Part shown: positions 1 through 6,039 of the stretch, one piece after another
Layout of the letters: each line of letters opens with the position of its first letter
Position numbering within the stretch: position 1 is the first letter of the stretch
Source of the DNA: Alistipes sp.
Lineage (GTDB): Bacteria > Bacteroidota > Bacteroidia > Bacteroidales > Rikenellaceae
Direction: 5' to 3'
Assembly (NCBI GenBank): GCA_017934845.1
Contig: JAGBIR010000109.1
Location: forward strand, 1-6,844
Length of the DNA: 6,844 bases
The notes under the pieces: generated by a model
Told to the model about the DNA's origin: nothing
What the model saw: the letters and a program-made list of their open reading frames with translations, nothing else
Databases searched by the model: none
Made by a program: the position numbers and the translations under genes

Positions 1-165
1 AGAACCAGAATCAGAACCAAAATCAGGATCAGAATGGCGATGGCAATAATGATCAGAATCAGAACCAGAATCAAGACCAAAACCAAGACCAGAATCAGAA
101 CGATCAGAACCAAAATCAGAATGATGATCAGAACAAGAACAATGATCAGAATCAGAATGGTGGCG
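1..165 (+). repeat. Degenerate CAGAAY hexanucleotide repeat coding for Asn-Gln
   Basis: Near-continuous CAGAAC/CAGAAT hexamers, with CAA, GAC and GAT variants, encode alternating Gln and Asn. Synonymous changes (AAC/AAT, CAG/CAA) are scattered through the tract, so it is not a fresh perfect microsatellite. The repeat also keeps another forward frame open (34-225), whose Arg/Ile/Thr/Lys peptide is a by-product of the hexamer. Confidence 0.9.
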
Positions 166-341
166 GCAATGACGATAAGCAGAACGACGAGCGCGAGGGT
201 CAGGCTCCGCCACGCAGTGGTATGAGTGACAAACAGCGTGAGCAGGTGCTGAATGCTATTCAGGCGCAGGAGGATAAGACGCAGGAGAAGCTCGACGAGG
301 AGGCCAAGGGCGTGGTTGTGCGCGGTCGAAAGAATTGGTAG
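1..341 (+). CDS. batC: BatC-like protein, C-terminal part only (5' end outside window)
   Basis: The frame with codons starting at position 3 is open from the window edge to TAG at 339-341, followed by a second TAG, giving 112 codons. Roughly the first 62 residues are almost only Asn, Gln, Asp and Gly, built on an N-Q dipeptide. A charged linker follows, then a helical tail with MSDKQREQVLNAIQAQEDKT and the ending RGRKNW. In the BatC family, TPR repeats are followed by such a Q/N/D-rich tail and a conserved 'lL.al..dE..t' segment, and the end in KNW also fits. The TPR part lies upstream and cannot be seen. The gene ends 24 bp before batA and is probably co-transcribed with it. BatC proteins are thought to be periplasmic or membrane-associated partners of BatA and BatB. 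The alternative is an unrelated Q/N-rich protein; I favour BatC because of the tail and the neighbours. Confidence 0.72.
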   Translation, partial: NQNQNQNQDQNGDGNNDQNQNQNQDQNQDQNQNDQNQNQNDDQNKNNDQNQNGGGNDDKQNDEREGQAPPRSGMSDKQREQVLNAIQAQEDKTQEKLDEEAKGVVVRGRKNW

Positions 342-365
342 TAGAAACGTTTAACAGTTAGAAAA

Positions 366-1352
366 TTGAGATTCGCTAATCCATATCTGTTATGGCTGTT
401 GGTGCTGTTGGTGCCGATGATAGCCTATTATATCTATCGCACGTTGCAGGGCGGTGCGGCAATACGCATCTCGACTGTCGAGGGCGTGCGTCGCGCTCCG
501 CGTACGTGGCGATATTGGTTGCGTCACGCTCCCGCGGTGTTGCGTGTGGCGGCCTTTGCACTTATGATTGTAGCTTTGGCACGTCCGCAAGATGTTGAGG
601 AGCAGAGTAAAACAAATGCAGAGGGTATCGATATTATGCTCTCGATAGACGTGTCGGGCTCGATGCTTGCGCGTGACTTCCAACCCGACCGCTTGACGGC
701 CGCCAAGGAGGTTGCCGGCTCGTTTATCGCCGACCGTCAGGGCGACCGCATCGGCTTGGCGGTGTTTGCGGGCGAGGCCTTTACGCAGAGCCCCCTTACC
801 ACCGATAAGAGTACATTGCAGACGCTCTTGGCACGTGTGCGCAGTGGTGTTATCGAGGATGGTACGGCAATAGGTAACGGCTTGGCTACGGCTCTGAACC
901 GTCTGCGCGAGAGCGAGGCTAAGAGTAAGGTTATTATCCTGTTGACCGATGGTGTGAACAACCGCGGCGAGATTGCTCCGCTGATGGCTGCCGATATTGC
1001 TGCCGATATGGGCGTTAAGGTCTATACCATTGGTGTCGGCAAGCGCGGTAAGGCCCCCTATCCGGCAATCGATATGTTTGGCCGTATGACCTTCCAGATG
1101 ATGGATGTCGAGATCGACGAGGAGACTCTCTCGGAGATTGCCTCGCGTACGGGCGGAAAATATTTCCGCGCTACGGATAAGGAGAAGTTGAAGGCTATCT
1201 ACGACGAGATCAACCAGATGGAGAAGAGCAAGGTCGAGGTTACCAACCTTACGATCTATCACGAGCAGATGTTGCCTCTGCTGCTGCTCGCGCTTGCGTT
1301 GCTCCTGCTGGAGTTTATATTTACACACATTATTCTTAAACGAATACCTTAA
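366..1352 (+). CDS. batA: BatA: membrane-anchored VWA-domain protein
   Basis: This 328-residue protein has the BatA layout. There is an N-terminal membrane segment (about 7-23), a second one (about 57-72) ending in the family hallmark LARPQ, a von Willebrand A domain (about 88-285) and a C-terminal membrane helix (about 303-323). The metal-binding MIDAS is intact: D95-x-S97-x-S99 (DVSGS), T167 in the DGTAIG loop, and D195 in LLTDG. It should therefore bind a divalent cation and hold a partner protein in the periplasm. The start is TTG; it yields MRFANPYLLW, which matches the start of BatB (MFRFANVELL), whereas the first in-frame ATG would cut the first helix. The gene lies 6 bp before batB. 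Bat proteins were named for Bacteroides aerotolerance, but their biochemical role is not settled. Family assignment is firm, and the choice between BatA and BatB rests on order and similarity. Confidence 0.93.
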   Translation: MRFANPYLLWLLVLLVPMIAYYIYRTLQGGAAIRISTVEGVRRAPRTWRYWLRHAPAVLRVAAFALMIVALARPQDVEEQSKTNAEGIDIMLSIDVSGSMLARDFQPDRLTAAKEVAGSFIADRQGDRIGLAVFAGEAFTQSPLTTDKSTLQTLLARVRSGVIEDGTAIGNGLATALNRLRESEAKSKVIILLTDGVNNRGEIAPLMAADIAADMGVKVYTIGVGKRGKAPYPAIDMFGRMTFQMMDVEIDEETLSEIASRTGGKYFRATDKEKLKAIYDEINQMEKSKVEVTNLTIYHEQMLPLLLLALALLLLEFIFTHIILKRIP

Positions 1353-1358
1353 ACGCCT

Positions 1359-2393
1359 ATGTTTCGATTTGCTAACGTCGAATTACTATATCTGTTGCTG
1401 CTGATTCCACTTTTGGCAGTGATTTATGCCGTGGCGGCACACCGTCGTCGCCGACTCGTTGCGCGCTTCGGAAATACAGAGTTGATGCGCCAGCTGATGC
1501 CCGACTTCTCGAGCGCACGCCTGCGACTGAAGGTTACACTCTTCATCTTGGCCTATGGCTGCCTTGTGGTGGCTGCGGCACGTCCGCAACTCGGCTCAAA
1601 ATTGCGCGAGGAGAAGGCGCGTGGCGTCGAGATGATGCTCGCTGTCGATGTGTCGAACTCTATGCTGGCCGAGGATTTCGAGCCCAACCGTCTGGAGCGT
1701 ACCAAATATGCTATAAACAAACTCTTCGAGTCGTTGCAGCAGGAGCGCGTGGGCTTGATTGCCTTTGCTGCCGAGCCGAAGGTGCAGCTGCCCATCACGT
1801 CGGACTATCGTATGGCTCAGGCCTTTGCCAAGCGTCTGTCGCCTGCGCTCATAGCCGAGCAGGGTACCGACATCGCGAAGGCTTTGCAGCTGGCGGCACT
1901 ATCGTTCTCGTCGCAGAGCGAGCAGAGCCGCGTCATCATCCTCATAACCGATGGTGAGAGCCACGAGGGCGATGTTATGGCAGCAGCGAAGATGGCGGCC
2001 GAGCAGGGCATCCGTATATATACAATAGGTATAGGTACCCCCGAGGGCGCGCCCATCGAGATTGGTGGCGAGTTTGTTAAGGACGAGAACGACGAGATGG
2101 TGGTGTCGAAACTCGATGAGGAGATGTTGCAGGAGGTGGCATCGCTCACCGAGGGTGCTTACGTTCGCGCAACGAAGCAGGATATCGGCCTCGACGAGAT
2201 TGTCAAGAGCATAAACGCTATGGAGAAGAGCGAACTTACAACGGTCCGTTACGAGGAGTACAACGAGCAATATCAATATCCGTTGGCCGTTGCGCTGGTG
2301 CTTTTGCTGTTGGAGTTTGTTATCCTCGCGCGCCGCAATCCGCGCCTGCGAGGCCTTAATATCTTTCGTGAGGAGGGCCGCGACGAGCAGTAG
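1359..2393 (+). CDS. batB: BatB: membrane-anchored VWA-domain protein
   Basis: This 344-residue paralogue of BatA has the same plan. Membrane segments lie at about 8-26, 57-74 (ending AAARPQLG) and 307-323, with a VWA domain at about 90-290. The MIDAS residues are D97-x-S99-x-S101 (DVSNS), T170 in EQGTDIA and D198 in LITDG, so metal binding should be intact. The typical BatB stretch GTPEGAPIEI (226-235) is present, followed by an acidic insert absent from BatA. The short basic C-terminal tail after the last helix should be cytoplasmic. It starts with ATG 6 bp after batA, so translation is probably coupled, and it is the last Bat gene of the unit: next is a non-coding gap with a new promoter. 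The family is expected to form an envelope complex with BatA and BatC. Confidence 0.93.
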   Translation: MFRFANVELLYLLLLIPLLAVIYAVAAHRRRRLVARFGNTELMRQLMPDFSSARLRLKVTLFILAYGCLVVAAARPQLGSKLREEKARGVEMMLAVDVSNSMLAEDFEPNRLERTKYAINKLFESLQQERVGLIAFAAEPKVQLPITSDYRMAQAFAKRLSPALIAEQGTDIAKALQLAALSFSSQSEQSRVIILITDGESHEGDVMAAAKMAAEQGIRIYTIGIGTPEGAPIEIGGEFVKDENDEMVVSKLDEEMLQEVASLTEGAYVRATKQDIGLDEIVKSINAMEKSELTTVRYEEYNEQYQYPLAVALVLLLLEFVILARRNPRLRGLNIFREEGRDEQ

Positions 2394-2412
2394 CGAGCCT
2401 CCGCTACCCGCT

Positions 2413-2443
2413 ATTTCGCCACGAAAATCGGTAATTTCGCCAC
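2413..2443 (+). repeat. 10-bp direct repeat in the batB-DUF2147 gap
   Basis: The sequence ATTTCGCCAC occurs at 2413-2422 and again at 2434-2443, 21 bp apart (two helical turns). An inverted pair CGAAAA (2422-2427) / TTTTCG (2444-2449) overlaps it, and a small GGTG/CACC hairpin follows at 2451-2464. There is no T-run after the hairpin, so it is not a convincing batB terminator. The repeats lie about 60 bp upstream of the next -33 box and could be a regulator site or chance. Confidence 0.35.
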
Positions 2444-2499
2444 TTTTCGAGGTGTTAGACCACCCCGAGCGGTCAATAATCACTAAGTCGCGATACCCT

Positions 2500-2531
2500 G
2501 TTGCGCGAAGCGTAAAAATCGCGTACTTTTG
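2500..2531 (+). promoter_or_regulatory. Bacteroidetes-type promoter for the DUF2147 gene
   Basis: The -7 box TACTTTTG at 2524-2531 fits TAnnTTTG exactly, and a -33 TTG lies at 2501-2503 (GTTG from 2500) with a 20-bp spacer, the usual spacing. Transcription should start a few bases after 2531, leaving a leader of about 25 nt before the ATG at 2561. This separates the gene from the Bat operon. Confidence 0.75.
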
Positions 2532-2560
2532 CCAAAGGAAATTAAATTTTACAGGCAAGT

Positions 2561-3016
2561 ATGAAGAGAATGATATTGGCCATCATATGTGCTGTCGCGA
2601 TGGCATTGCCCGCAGCGGCGCAGGAATTTAAGGCAAATGGCGATAATATCGTTGGCGAATATCTTACCGACCGTGGAGGTAGCAAGAGCAAGGTGCGCGT
2701 GACGAAGAATGCCGACGGCACTTACGATGCGCAGGTGTTCTGGGTTGAGAATCCCTATGGCGAGGATGGTAAGAAGCGCAAGGATGTGAAGAATCCCGAT
2801 AAGGCGTTGCGCAATGTCGATGTCGATCAGATTGTAATTGTTAAGGGCCTGAAGTTCGATCCCGAGGAGAAGAAGTATGGCGGCGCGAAGATCTACGACC
2901 CGACAAAGGGCCTCAGGGTAAATGCGTCGGCTGAGTTCGAGACGCCCGATAAACTGAAGTTGCGCGGTACGATTCTCGGAATGGGCGTTACGCTCTATTG
3001 GACACGCATTAAATAG
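2561..3016 (+). CDS. DUF2147 family secreted protein
   Basis: This 151-residue protein starts with a clear signal peptide: positive MKR, a hydrophobic core, and AAA then Q at 20/21 as a signal peptidase I site. No lipobox Cys is present, so it is probably periplasmic and soluble. The mature part (about 130 residues) has the DUF2147 landmarks: an early GEYLTD segment, DVKNPDKALRN (75-85), GGAKIYDPTKG (107-117), and a closing LRGTILGMGVTLYWTR (134-149). The family is a small, mostly beta domain with no established function. It is lysine-rich and highly charged. The ATG at 2561 sits just after an A/T-rich leader. It has its own promoter and a terminator at 3065-3098, so it is a single-gene unit unrelated in transcription to batAB upstream. 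Family call good, function unknown. Confidence 0.85.
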   Translation: MKRMILAIICAVAMALPAAAQEFKANGDNIVGEYLTDRGGSKSKVRVTKNADGTYDAQVFWVENPYGEDGKKRKDVKNPDKALRNVDVDQIVIVKGLKFDPEEKKYGGAKIYDPTKGLRVNASAEFETPDKLKLRGTILGMGVTLYWTRIK

Positions 3017-3064
3017 ACGAAACGAATACAGGTTTTTTCATAATAGAGAGTTTTTTACGAGGAG

Positions 3065-3098
3065 GGTGCTGGCCGTGATGGTCGGCACCTATCTTTTT
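3065..3098 (+). terminator. Rho-independent terminator after the DUF2147 gene
   Basis: A 10-bp stem (GGTGCTGGCC at 3065-3074 with GGTCGGCACC at 3080-3089, two G-U pairs) and a 5-nt loop are followed by TATCTTTTT. It lies 48 bp after the stop codon. Confidence 0.75.
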
Positions 3099-3146
3099 GT
3101 GGCTATGCTGGGAAGGTATGATAATTCAAAATTCAAATTGCTTGCA

Positions 3147-3270
3147 GGGCGGAATTTACAGCAATGAATAATGTCATACCCCCTCCCCTTCGGGGACTCC
3201 CCCTATCTTAAGGGGAGTGTTTTTTACTGCTATAAATTCGCCCCCAATGTAGGGGAAGGGGTATAACATT
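3147..3270. repeat. Interleaved inverted-repeat element (probable dispersed intergenic repeat)
   Basis: Two inverted pairs overlap in the order A' B A B'. Pair A: 3147-3166 (GGGCGGAATTTACAGCAATG) against 3224-3243, about 16 of 20 positions with one 1-nt gap. Pair B: 3170-3189 against 3251-3270, 18 of 20 with no gap. Between them sit short hairpins: TCCCC/GGGGA at 3185-3197 and ACTCCCC/GGGGAGT at 3196-3218. CTCCCCTT (3183-3190) can also pair perfectly with AAGGGGAG (3210-3217), so several folds compete. The AATTCGCCC and TGTAGGGG words look like those of dispersed Bacteroidetes intergenic repeats, but I cannot check for other copies. No protein frame is visible. Confidence 0.7.
3196..3226 (+). 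terminator. Terminator-like hairpin inside the repeat element
   Basis: ACTCCCC (3196-3202) pairs with GGGGAGT (3212-3218), a perfect 7-bp stem with a 9-nt loop, followed by G and six T (3220-3225). It could be a second terminator for the DUF2147 transcript, or just a part of the repeat element that ends in T. Confidence 0.5.
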
Positions 3271-3302
3271 ACCACTCGCAAGCTGTTGTTGCAGACATTT
3301 CC

Positions 3303-3372
3303 GCTATAATGCTTCAGGAAACGGTCGTTACGACCGCGCTATAATGCTTCAGAAAACAGCCGTTACGGCTGC
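3303..3372. repeat. Tandem pair of 35-bp hairpin units
   Basis: Unit 1 (3303-3337) and unit 2 (3338-3372) are exactly adjacent and the same length. Both begin GCTATAATGCTTCAG and end in a 6-bp stem with a TTA loop: CGGTCG/CGACCG (3322-3336) and CAGCCG/CGGCTG (3357-3371). They differ at five positions. One is in the linker; the other four form two compensatory changes (G-C to A-T and T-A to C-G) that keep the stem perfect. The junction with 3373-3383 adds a CCCTA-TG-TAGGG palindrome. No gene is visible here. Confidence 0.85.
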
Positions 3373-3440
3373 CCTATGTAGGGACGATGACACGCGAGTG
3401 ACAGAGGTTATAATTGACTCAGTGCAAACGCCAGATATTC

Positions 3441-3483
3441 AGAAAACAAAAGCGGTATCCTCTTGTGTTAAGAAGATACCGCT
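3441..3483 (-). terminator. Rho-independent terminator of the tRNA gene
   Basis: Read on the - strand, AGCGGTATC then TTCT pairs with AGAG then GATACCGCT. This gives a 13-bp stem with one G-T pair and a 7-nt loop, followed directly by TTTGTTTTCT. It begins 7 bp past the tRNA 3' end, as expected for a single tRNA transcript. Confidence 0.85.
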
Positions 3484-3489
3484 AAATTG

Positions 3490-3563
<74 letters not shown>

Positions 3564-3591
3564 AGCAAAAACCGCAAACGCTTTGCGACTG

Positions 3592-3599
3592 CAAAGATA
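3592..3599 (-). promoter_or_regulatory. -7 box of the tRNA promoter
   Basis: On the - strand TATCTTTG, a perfect TAnnTTTG, lies 28 bp before the tRNA 5' end. About 20 bp further upstream only a weak ATTT is seen in place of TTTG. The leader holds a hairpin with 6-bp arms CGCAAA/TTTGCG (3573-3587) between start site and tRNA. Confidence 0.6.
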
Positions 3600-3857
3600 T
3601 AATAAAAATTCGGAATTTGAAATTTTCATTCAAAAAATCTATGAATGAGCCAATTCCTGCCATTTGCCTTTTGCGGCGCTTGCCTCGTGTAGTCTATTTC
3701 ACTCAACACACCCCGCCCCGCATCAACACAAAAAAACTGCGCTCCAAACTGCTTAATTGCAGCTAAATATGCAATGGGCCTGCGGGTGGGTGTTGAACTG
3801 TTGTCGCAGGATGATAATGAGCTTTGCGACTAAAGTCAGAAAAAATCTTCTGCGTTG
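3600..3857. other. Non-coding gap between divergent tRNA and murA
   Basis: No convincing gene is seen on either strand. The part next to the tRNA is A/T-rich, as expected for a promoter region. Small inverted repeats occur: CTGC/GCAG around TTAATT (3749-3762), and CCTGCG/CGCAGG (3779-3784 and 3805-3810) with a 20-nt loop. A run of C-rich words (CAACACACCCC, about 3704-3714) is roughly complementary to GGGTGGGTGTTGA (3784-3796). None has a T-run, and none can be assigned a role. Confidence 0.5.
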
Positions 3858-3888
3858 TTGGTTTGTTCGCTCGAAAACGTTATCTTTG
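3858..3888 (+). promoter_or_regulatory. Promoter of murA
   Basis: The -7 box TATCTTTG at 3881-3888 is perfect and a -33 TTG at 3858-3860 lies 20 bp upstream; TTTG at 3862-3865 is also close but spaced at 15. The start codon follows 18 bp after the -7 box, so the leader is very short (roughly 10-14 nt). Confidence 0.75.
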
Positions 3889-3906
3889 ATAAAAATTTGA
3901 GTCATT

Positions 3907-5217
3907 ATGGCAATATTCAAGGTTGAGGGCGGACGCCGTCTAAAGGGTGAGATAACTCCGCAAGGAGCAAAGAATGAGGCACTTCAAATCCTATGCGCAA
4001 CGCTGCTTACGAAGGAGCGCGTGGTGGTGCATAATGTGCCGCAGATACTTGATATTCTGCAACTTATCGAATTACTGGCAGCTATGGGTGTCGAGGTCGA
4101 GCGTCTCGGCGAGAATAGCTATGCGTTCCGCGCTGCCGACATCGATTTGGAGTATCTCCGCAGCGAGGATTATCACAAACGTTGCCGTCGTTTGCGTGGC
4201 TCGGTGATGATGATTGGCCCGCTGTTGGCGCGTTTTGGCGTGGGTTATATCCCCAAGCCCGGAGGCGATAAGATTGGCCGCCGCCGATTGGATACCCACT
4301 TCTTGGGTTTCCAGAAATTGGGTGCCGAATTTAATTTCGACAAGGCCGATGAGTTCTTCTCGGTGGAGGCTAAACGCCTGAAAGGCTGCTATATGCTGCT
4401 GGATGAGGCGTCGGTGACGGGTACTGCCAACATAGTTATGGCGGCGGTGCTTGCCGAGGGTACTACAACGATTTATAACGCCGCTTGCGAGCCATATTTG
4501 CAGCAGTTGTGCCGTATGCTCAACCGTATGGGAGCAAAGATTTCGGGCATAGCCTCGAATCTGCTAACTATCGAGGGTGTCAAGGAGTTAGGCGGTACGG
4601 AGCACACGATGTTGCCCGATATGATTGAGGTTGGTAGCTTTATCGGTATGGCGGCAATGACGCAGTCGGAGCTGACAATCAAGAACGTGTCGTACGACAA
4701 CTTGGGAATCATCCCCGCGCAGTTTGCCCGTATGGGTATCCACTTCGAGCAGCGTGGCGACGATATCTATATCCCGCAGCAGGATCATTACTCGATCGAG
4801 AGCTTTATCGATGGGTCGATTATGACCATCGCCGATGCGCCGTGGCCCGGTCTTACGCCCGATTTGTTGTCGATATTTTTGGTTGTTGCGACGCAGGCAA
4901 AGGGTGCTGTGCTGATTCATCAAAAGATGTTCGAGAGCCGACTCTTTTTCGTTGATAAACTGATAGATATGGGCGCGCAAATTATCCTCTGCGACCCGCA
5001 TCGCGCCACCGTTATTGGTCACGACCATCGCTTGCAGTTGCGTGCTACGAAGATGACCTCGCCCGATATTCGTGCCGGTGTGGCTCTGCTCATTGCGGCT
5101 ATGAGTGCCGAGGGTACGAGTACGATTCAAAATGTCGAGCAGATCGATCGTGGTTACAACAATATCGACGGCCGATTGAATGCTCTTGGCGCAAATATTA
5201 TTCGCTTGGACGAGTAG
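3907..5217 (+). CDS. murA: UDP-N-acetylglucosamine 1-carboxyvinyltransferase MurA
   Basis: MurA transfers enolpyruvate from PEP to UDP-GlcNAc, the first committed step of peptidoglycan synthesis, in the cytoplasm. The 436-residue protein is slightly longer than E. coli MurA (419), as is usual in Bacteroidetes. Visible landmarks are K22-N23 in AKNEAL (substrate binding), RGSVMMIGPLLARFG (98-111), the active-site loop PGGDKIGRRRLD (118-129), D319 in LTPDLLS (equivalent to the catalytic Asp305 of E. coli) and R389 in SPDIRAG (equivalent to Arg397). The mobile-loop cysteine (Cys115 in E. coli) is replaced by Asp121. That change is known from mycobacterial and other MurA enzymes, keeps activity and makes the enzyme insensitive to fosfomycin, which alkylates the Cys. 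The ATG at 3907 fits the family start MAxFxVxGG. The gene has its own promoter and is followed 51 bp later by tdk. Confidence 0.96.
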   Translation: MAIFKVEGGRRLKGEITPQGAKNEALQILCATLLTKERVVVHNVPQILDILQLIELLAAMGVEVERLGENSYAFRAADIDLEYLRSEDYHKRCRRLRGSVMMIGPLLARFGVGYIPKPGGDKIGRRRLDTHFLGFQKLGAEFNFDKADEFFSVEAKRLKGCYMLLDEASVTGTANIVMAAVLAEGTTTIYNAACEPYLQQLCRMLNRMGAKISGIASNLLTIEGVKELGGTEHTMLPDMIEVGSFIGMAAMTQSELTIKNVSYDNLGIIPAQFARMGIHFEQRGDDIYIPQQDHYSIESFIDGSIMTIADAPWPGLTPDLLSIFLVVATQAKGAVLIHQKMFESRLFFVDKLIDMGAQIILCDPHRATVIGHDHRLQLRATKMTSPDIRAGVALLIAAMSAEGTSTIQNVEQIDRGYNNIDGRLNALGANIIRLDE

Positions 5218-5268
5218 CGAGAGCGAAATTGTTAAAAATGGGGAAACCTGCATAAATTGTGAATAAAA

Positions 5269-5841
5269 ATGTTTTTGGAGAGTTCAAAACAGCGCGGCTG
5301 GATTGAGGTAGTTTGCGGCTCGATGTTCTCGGGAAAGACCGAGGAGTTGATTCGTCGCTTGCGCCGCGCGGAGTTTGCTAATCAGCGAGTAGAAATTTTC
5401 AAGCCCTGCATCGATGTGCGTTACTCGGTCGAGGAGGTTGTGTCGCACGAGGGTCATTCAATACGTTCAACGCCTGTCGAGTCGCCGCAAAATATCCTGT
5501 TGATGGCGAGTGATGTCGATGTGGTGGGAATCGACGAGGCGCAGTTCTTCGATGATAGTCTGGTGGATGTGTGCCGACAGTTGGCCGATAGCGGTGTGCG
5601 CGTTATCGTTGCCGGTCTGGATATGGATTATCTTGGAAAACCGTTTGGCCCGATGCCCGCCTTGATGGCTACGGCCGAGCATGTGTCGAAGGTACACGCA
5701 ATATGTGTGCGTTGTGGCGATCCGGCTCATCACTCTCACCGCTTGACGGCTGACGGTCAGCTGGTTATGCTTGGCGAGAAAGATACCTACGAGCCGCTGT
5801 GCCGCCACTGCTTCAATGCGGCGCGTAAGGCCGGAAAGTAA
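5269..5841 (+). CDS. tdk: Thymidine kinase (type II)
   Basis: Tdk phosphorylates thymidine to dTMP with ATP in the pyrimidine salvage pathway. The 190-residue protein has the whole type II set: a P-loop GSMFSGKT (17-24), DEAQFF (89-94) with the catalytic Glu90, [13 protein letters not shown] (116-128), a Zn ribbon with C146-x2-C149 and C178-x2-C181, and the thymidine-binding lasso between those Cys pairs ending near YEPLCRHC. Length is typical. The ATG at 5269 is preceded by an A-rich stretch rather than a Shine-Dalgarno site. It lies 51 bp after murA, and no good TAnnTTTG box is seen in the gap, so it is probably read from the murA promoter, although the two functions are unrelated. No clear terminator follows; the 157-bp GC-rich gap before the next promoter holds nothing I recognise. 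Confidence 0.96.
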   Translation: MFLESSKQRGWIEVVCGSMFSGKTEELIRRLRRAEFANQRVEIFKPCIDVRYSVEEVVSHEGHSIRSTPVESPQNILLMASDVDVVGIDEAQFFDDSLVDVCRQLADSGVRVIVAGLDMDYLGKPFGPMPALMATAEHVSKVHAICVRCGDPAHHSHRLTADGQLVMLGEKDTYEPLCRHCFNAARKAGK

Positions 5842-5973
5842 CGGCGCAAGGGTGGCTCGGTGGCACGAGAGGTGGCTCTGTTGTGCGCTTGCGGACGTGG
5901 AGGTCTGTTGCTTGGGCGCGGCAGAGTCGTGTGGCGTTACTTTGGCGGAGGCAACTTTAGAAAATGAGCGTAA

Positions 5974-6006
5974 TTTATTCGAAATTATAATTTTTCGCTA
6001 TATTTG
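5974..6006 (+). promoter_or_regulatory. Promoter of the DUF5606 gene
   Basis: The -7 box TATATTTG at 5999-6006 fits TAnnTTTG; the -33 position holds only TTTA (5974-5977, 21-bp spacer). The surroundings turn abruptly A/T-rich after the GC-rich tdk tail. The box overlaps a potential TTG start codon at 6004, which argues against that upstream start. Confidence 0.65.
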
Positions 6007-6039
6007 TGGCGGAAAAAACGTAAGAAACAATTTAAGACT

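Noticed and set aside
34..225. 63-codon frame coding for a repetitive Arg/Ile/Thr/Lys-rich peptide.
   Set aside because: It is the hexamer repeat of the BatC-like tail read in another frame, with no start signal and no continuation.
390..1328. 312-codon open frame on the - strand opposite batA.
   Set aside because: It mirrors the codon bias of batA, is rich in low-complexity Gln/Arg/Leu, matches no family I know and has no promoter or leader.
3303..3372. CRISPR-like repeats.
   Set aside because: The two 35-bp units touch with no spacer between them, there are only two, and no cas gene is near.
3600..3857. A small gene in the tRNA-murA gap.
   Set aside because: No frame on either strand has a credible start, length and composition together.
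5218..5268. A promoter for tdk (TAAATTGTG near 5253).
   Set aside because: It deviates from TAnnTTTG and has no -33 partner at the right distance, so read-through from murA is more likely.
5842..5964. The tdk frame stays open for 41 codons after its TAA, as if there were a read-through tail.
   Set aside because: The stretch is GC-rich and poor in stops in more than one frame, the TAA ends the protein at the usual Tdk length, and no recoding signal is seen.
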